From: Candidatus Melainabacteria bacterium | GTDB taxonomy: Bacteria > Cyanobacteriota > Vampirovibrionia > Obscuribacterales > Obscuribacteraceae | DNA: 5,375 bases | Assembly (NCBI GenBank): GCA_003175915.1 | Contig: PSRH01000029.1 | Location: forward strand, 1 to 5,375 | Reading direction: 5' to 3' | Shown: in pieces, positions 5,104 to 5,375 of the stretch | How the letters are laid out: every line of letters begins with the position of its first letter | Position numbering within the stretch: the stretch's first letter is position 1 | Position numbers and translations under genes: made by a program | Notes under the pieces: generated by a model | Seen by the model: only the letters and a program-made list of their open reading frames with translations | What the model was told of the DNA's origin: nothing | The model's database searches: none

Positions 5104-5375
5104 AAAATTGTTGACCCAGTAAGATGCACGCCTTTTGAAAAATCAAGCAAAGCTCCGGTTTTTCAGAGCCCTCCTTGATGTGCCCTCAGTCTAGTAACCG
5201 GCTGTGAGAAACATGTGAGCAAAGGTAGTCATTTTCATAAGTAGAAGACTTTATTGCTCTGGATTAGAAAAGATTCGCACAGCATGAGGCTAGAGCAGCA
5301 CCAGTTGAGTTGCCTTTAAACAAACATGGCAAGGTATCAAGCGCTCCACATATTGCCAAGATAGGTGGTGACAAC
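5104..5375. other. Intergenic region upstream of the methyltransferase, no gene seen
   Basis: These 272 bases contain only very short open frames and no recognisable RNA gene. The methyltransferase promoter should lie here, but I find no -35/-10 pair good enough to call. AAGGAGGG on the minus strand (5169-5176) is a perfect SD-like string with no usual start codon at a suitable distance. A loose inverted repeat TGGCAA/TTGCCA occurs near the right end (about 5325-5356). Confidence 0.5.

Noticed and set aside
5169..5176. AAGGAGGG on the minus strand as a ribosome binding site
   Set aside because: No ATG, GTG or TTG follows at 5-12 bases, and it lies about 65 bases before the methyltransferase ATG.
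5196..5243. Fifteen-codon minus-strand frame (MKMTTFAHMFLTAGY) before the methyltransferase
   Set aside because: It is very short, without an SD or an attenuator-like structure after it, so chance explains it.

Overview
The window is bacterial chromosomal DNA of moderate GC content. It has compact gene spacing, a mix of ATG, GTG and TTG starts, and no rRNA, tRNA, CRISPR array, insertion sequence or phage gene that I can see. Several genes lack a recognisable Shine-Dalgarno (SD) site, while two (the TTG-started kinase and the GTG-started small TPR gene) have good ones. The aspartate carbamoyltransferase resembles the Bacillus/cyanobacterial type. Secreted TPR proteins with low-complexity linkers would fit a lineage such as the non-photosynthetic relatives of Cyanobacteria (Vampirovibrionia/Obscuribacterales). 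That placement is a low-confidence inference from protein style, not from a marker gene.

Layout: (1) bases 1-527, minus strand, hold the first 175 codons of a MurF-like Mur ligase that runs off the left edge. Its N-terminal UDP-substrate domain is clear, but the ATP-binding P-loop expected at the start of the central domain is gone. (2) A 68-bp divergent region separates it from a plus-strand cluster at 596-2577: pyrB, a four-helix membrane protein overlapping pyrB by ATGA, and a stand-alone P-loop kinase resembling the kinase domain of T4 polynucleotide kinase. (3) A minus-strand pair at 4177-2590 follows, a small membrane-anchored or secreted TPR protein and a larger secreted TPR protein, converging on the kinase with only 12 bp between stop codons. 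(4) A short GC-rich palindromic element lies at about 4258-4313. (5) A minus-strand class I SAM-dependent methyltransferase occupies 5103-4333. (6) The last 272 bases have no gene I can support.

How the genes relate: PyrB makes carbamoyl aspartate, the committed step of pyrimidine (UMP) synthesis, and Mur ligases use UDP-linked muropeptides, so the divergent pair loosely shares uridine-nucleotide metabolism. The membrane protein and kinase are probably co-transcribed with pyrB, but nothing in the sequence links their biochemistry to pyrimidines. The TPR pair is probably envelope or periplasmic, function unknown. I see no defence, secretion or biosynthetic system. The strongest anomaly is the MurF homologue with a lost P-loop, a candidate pseudoenzyme.
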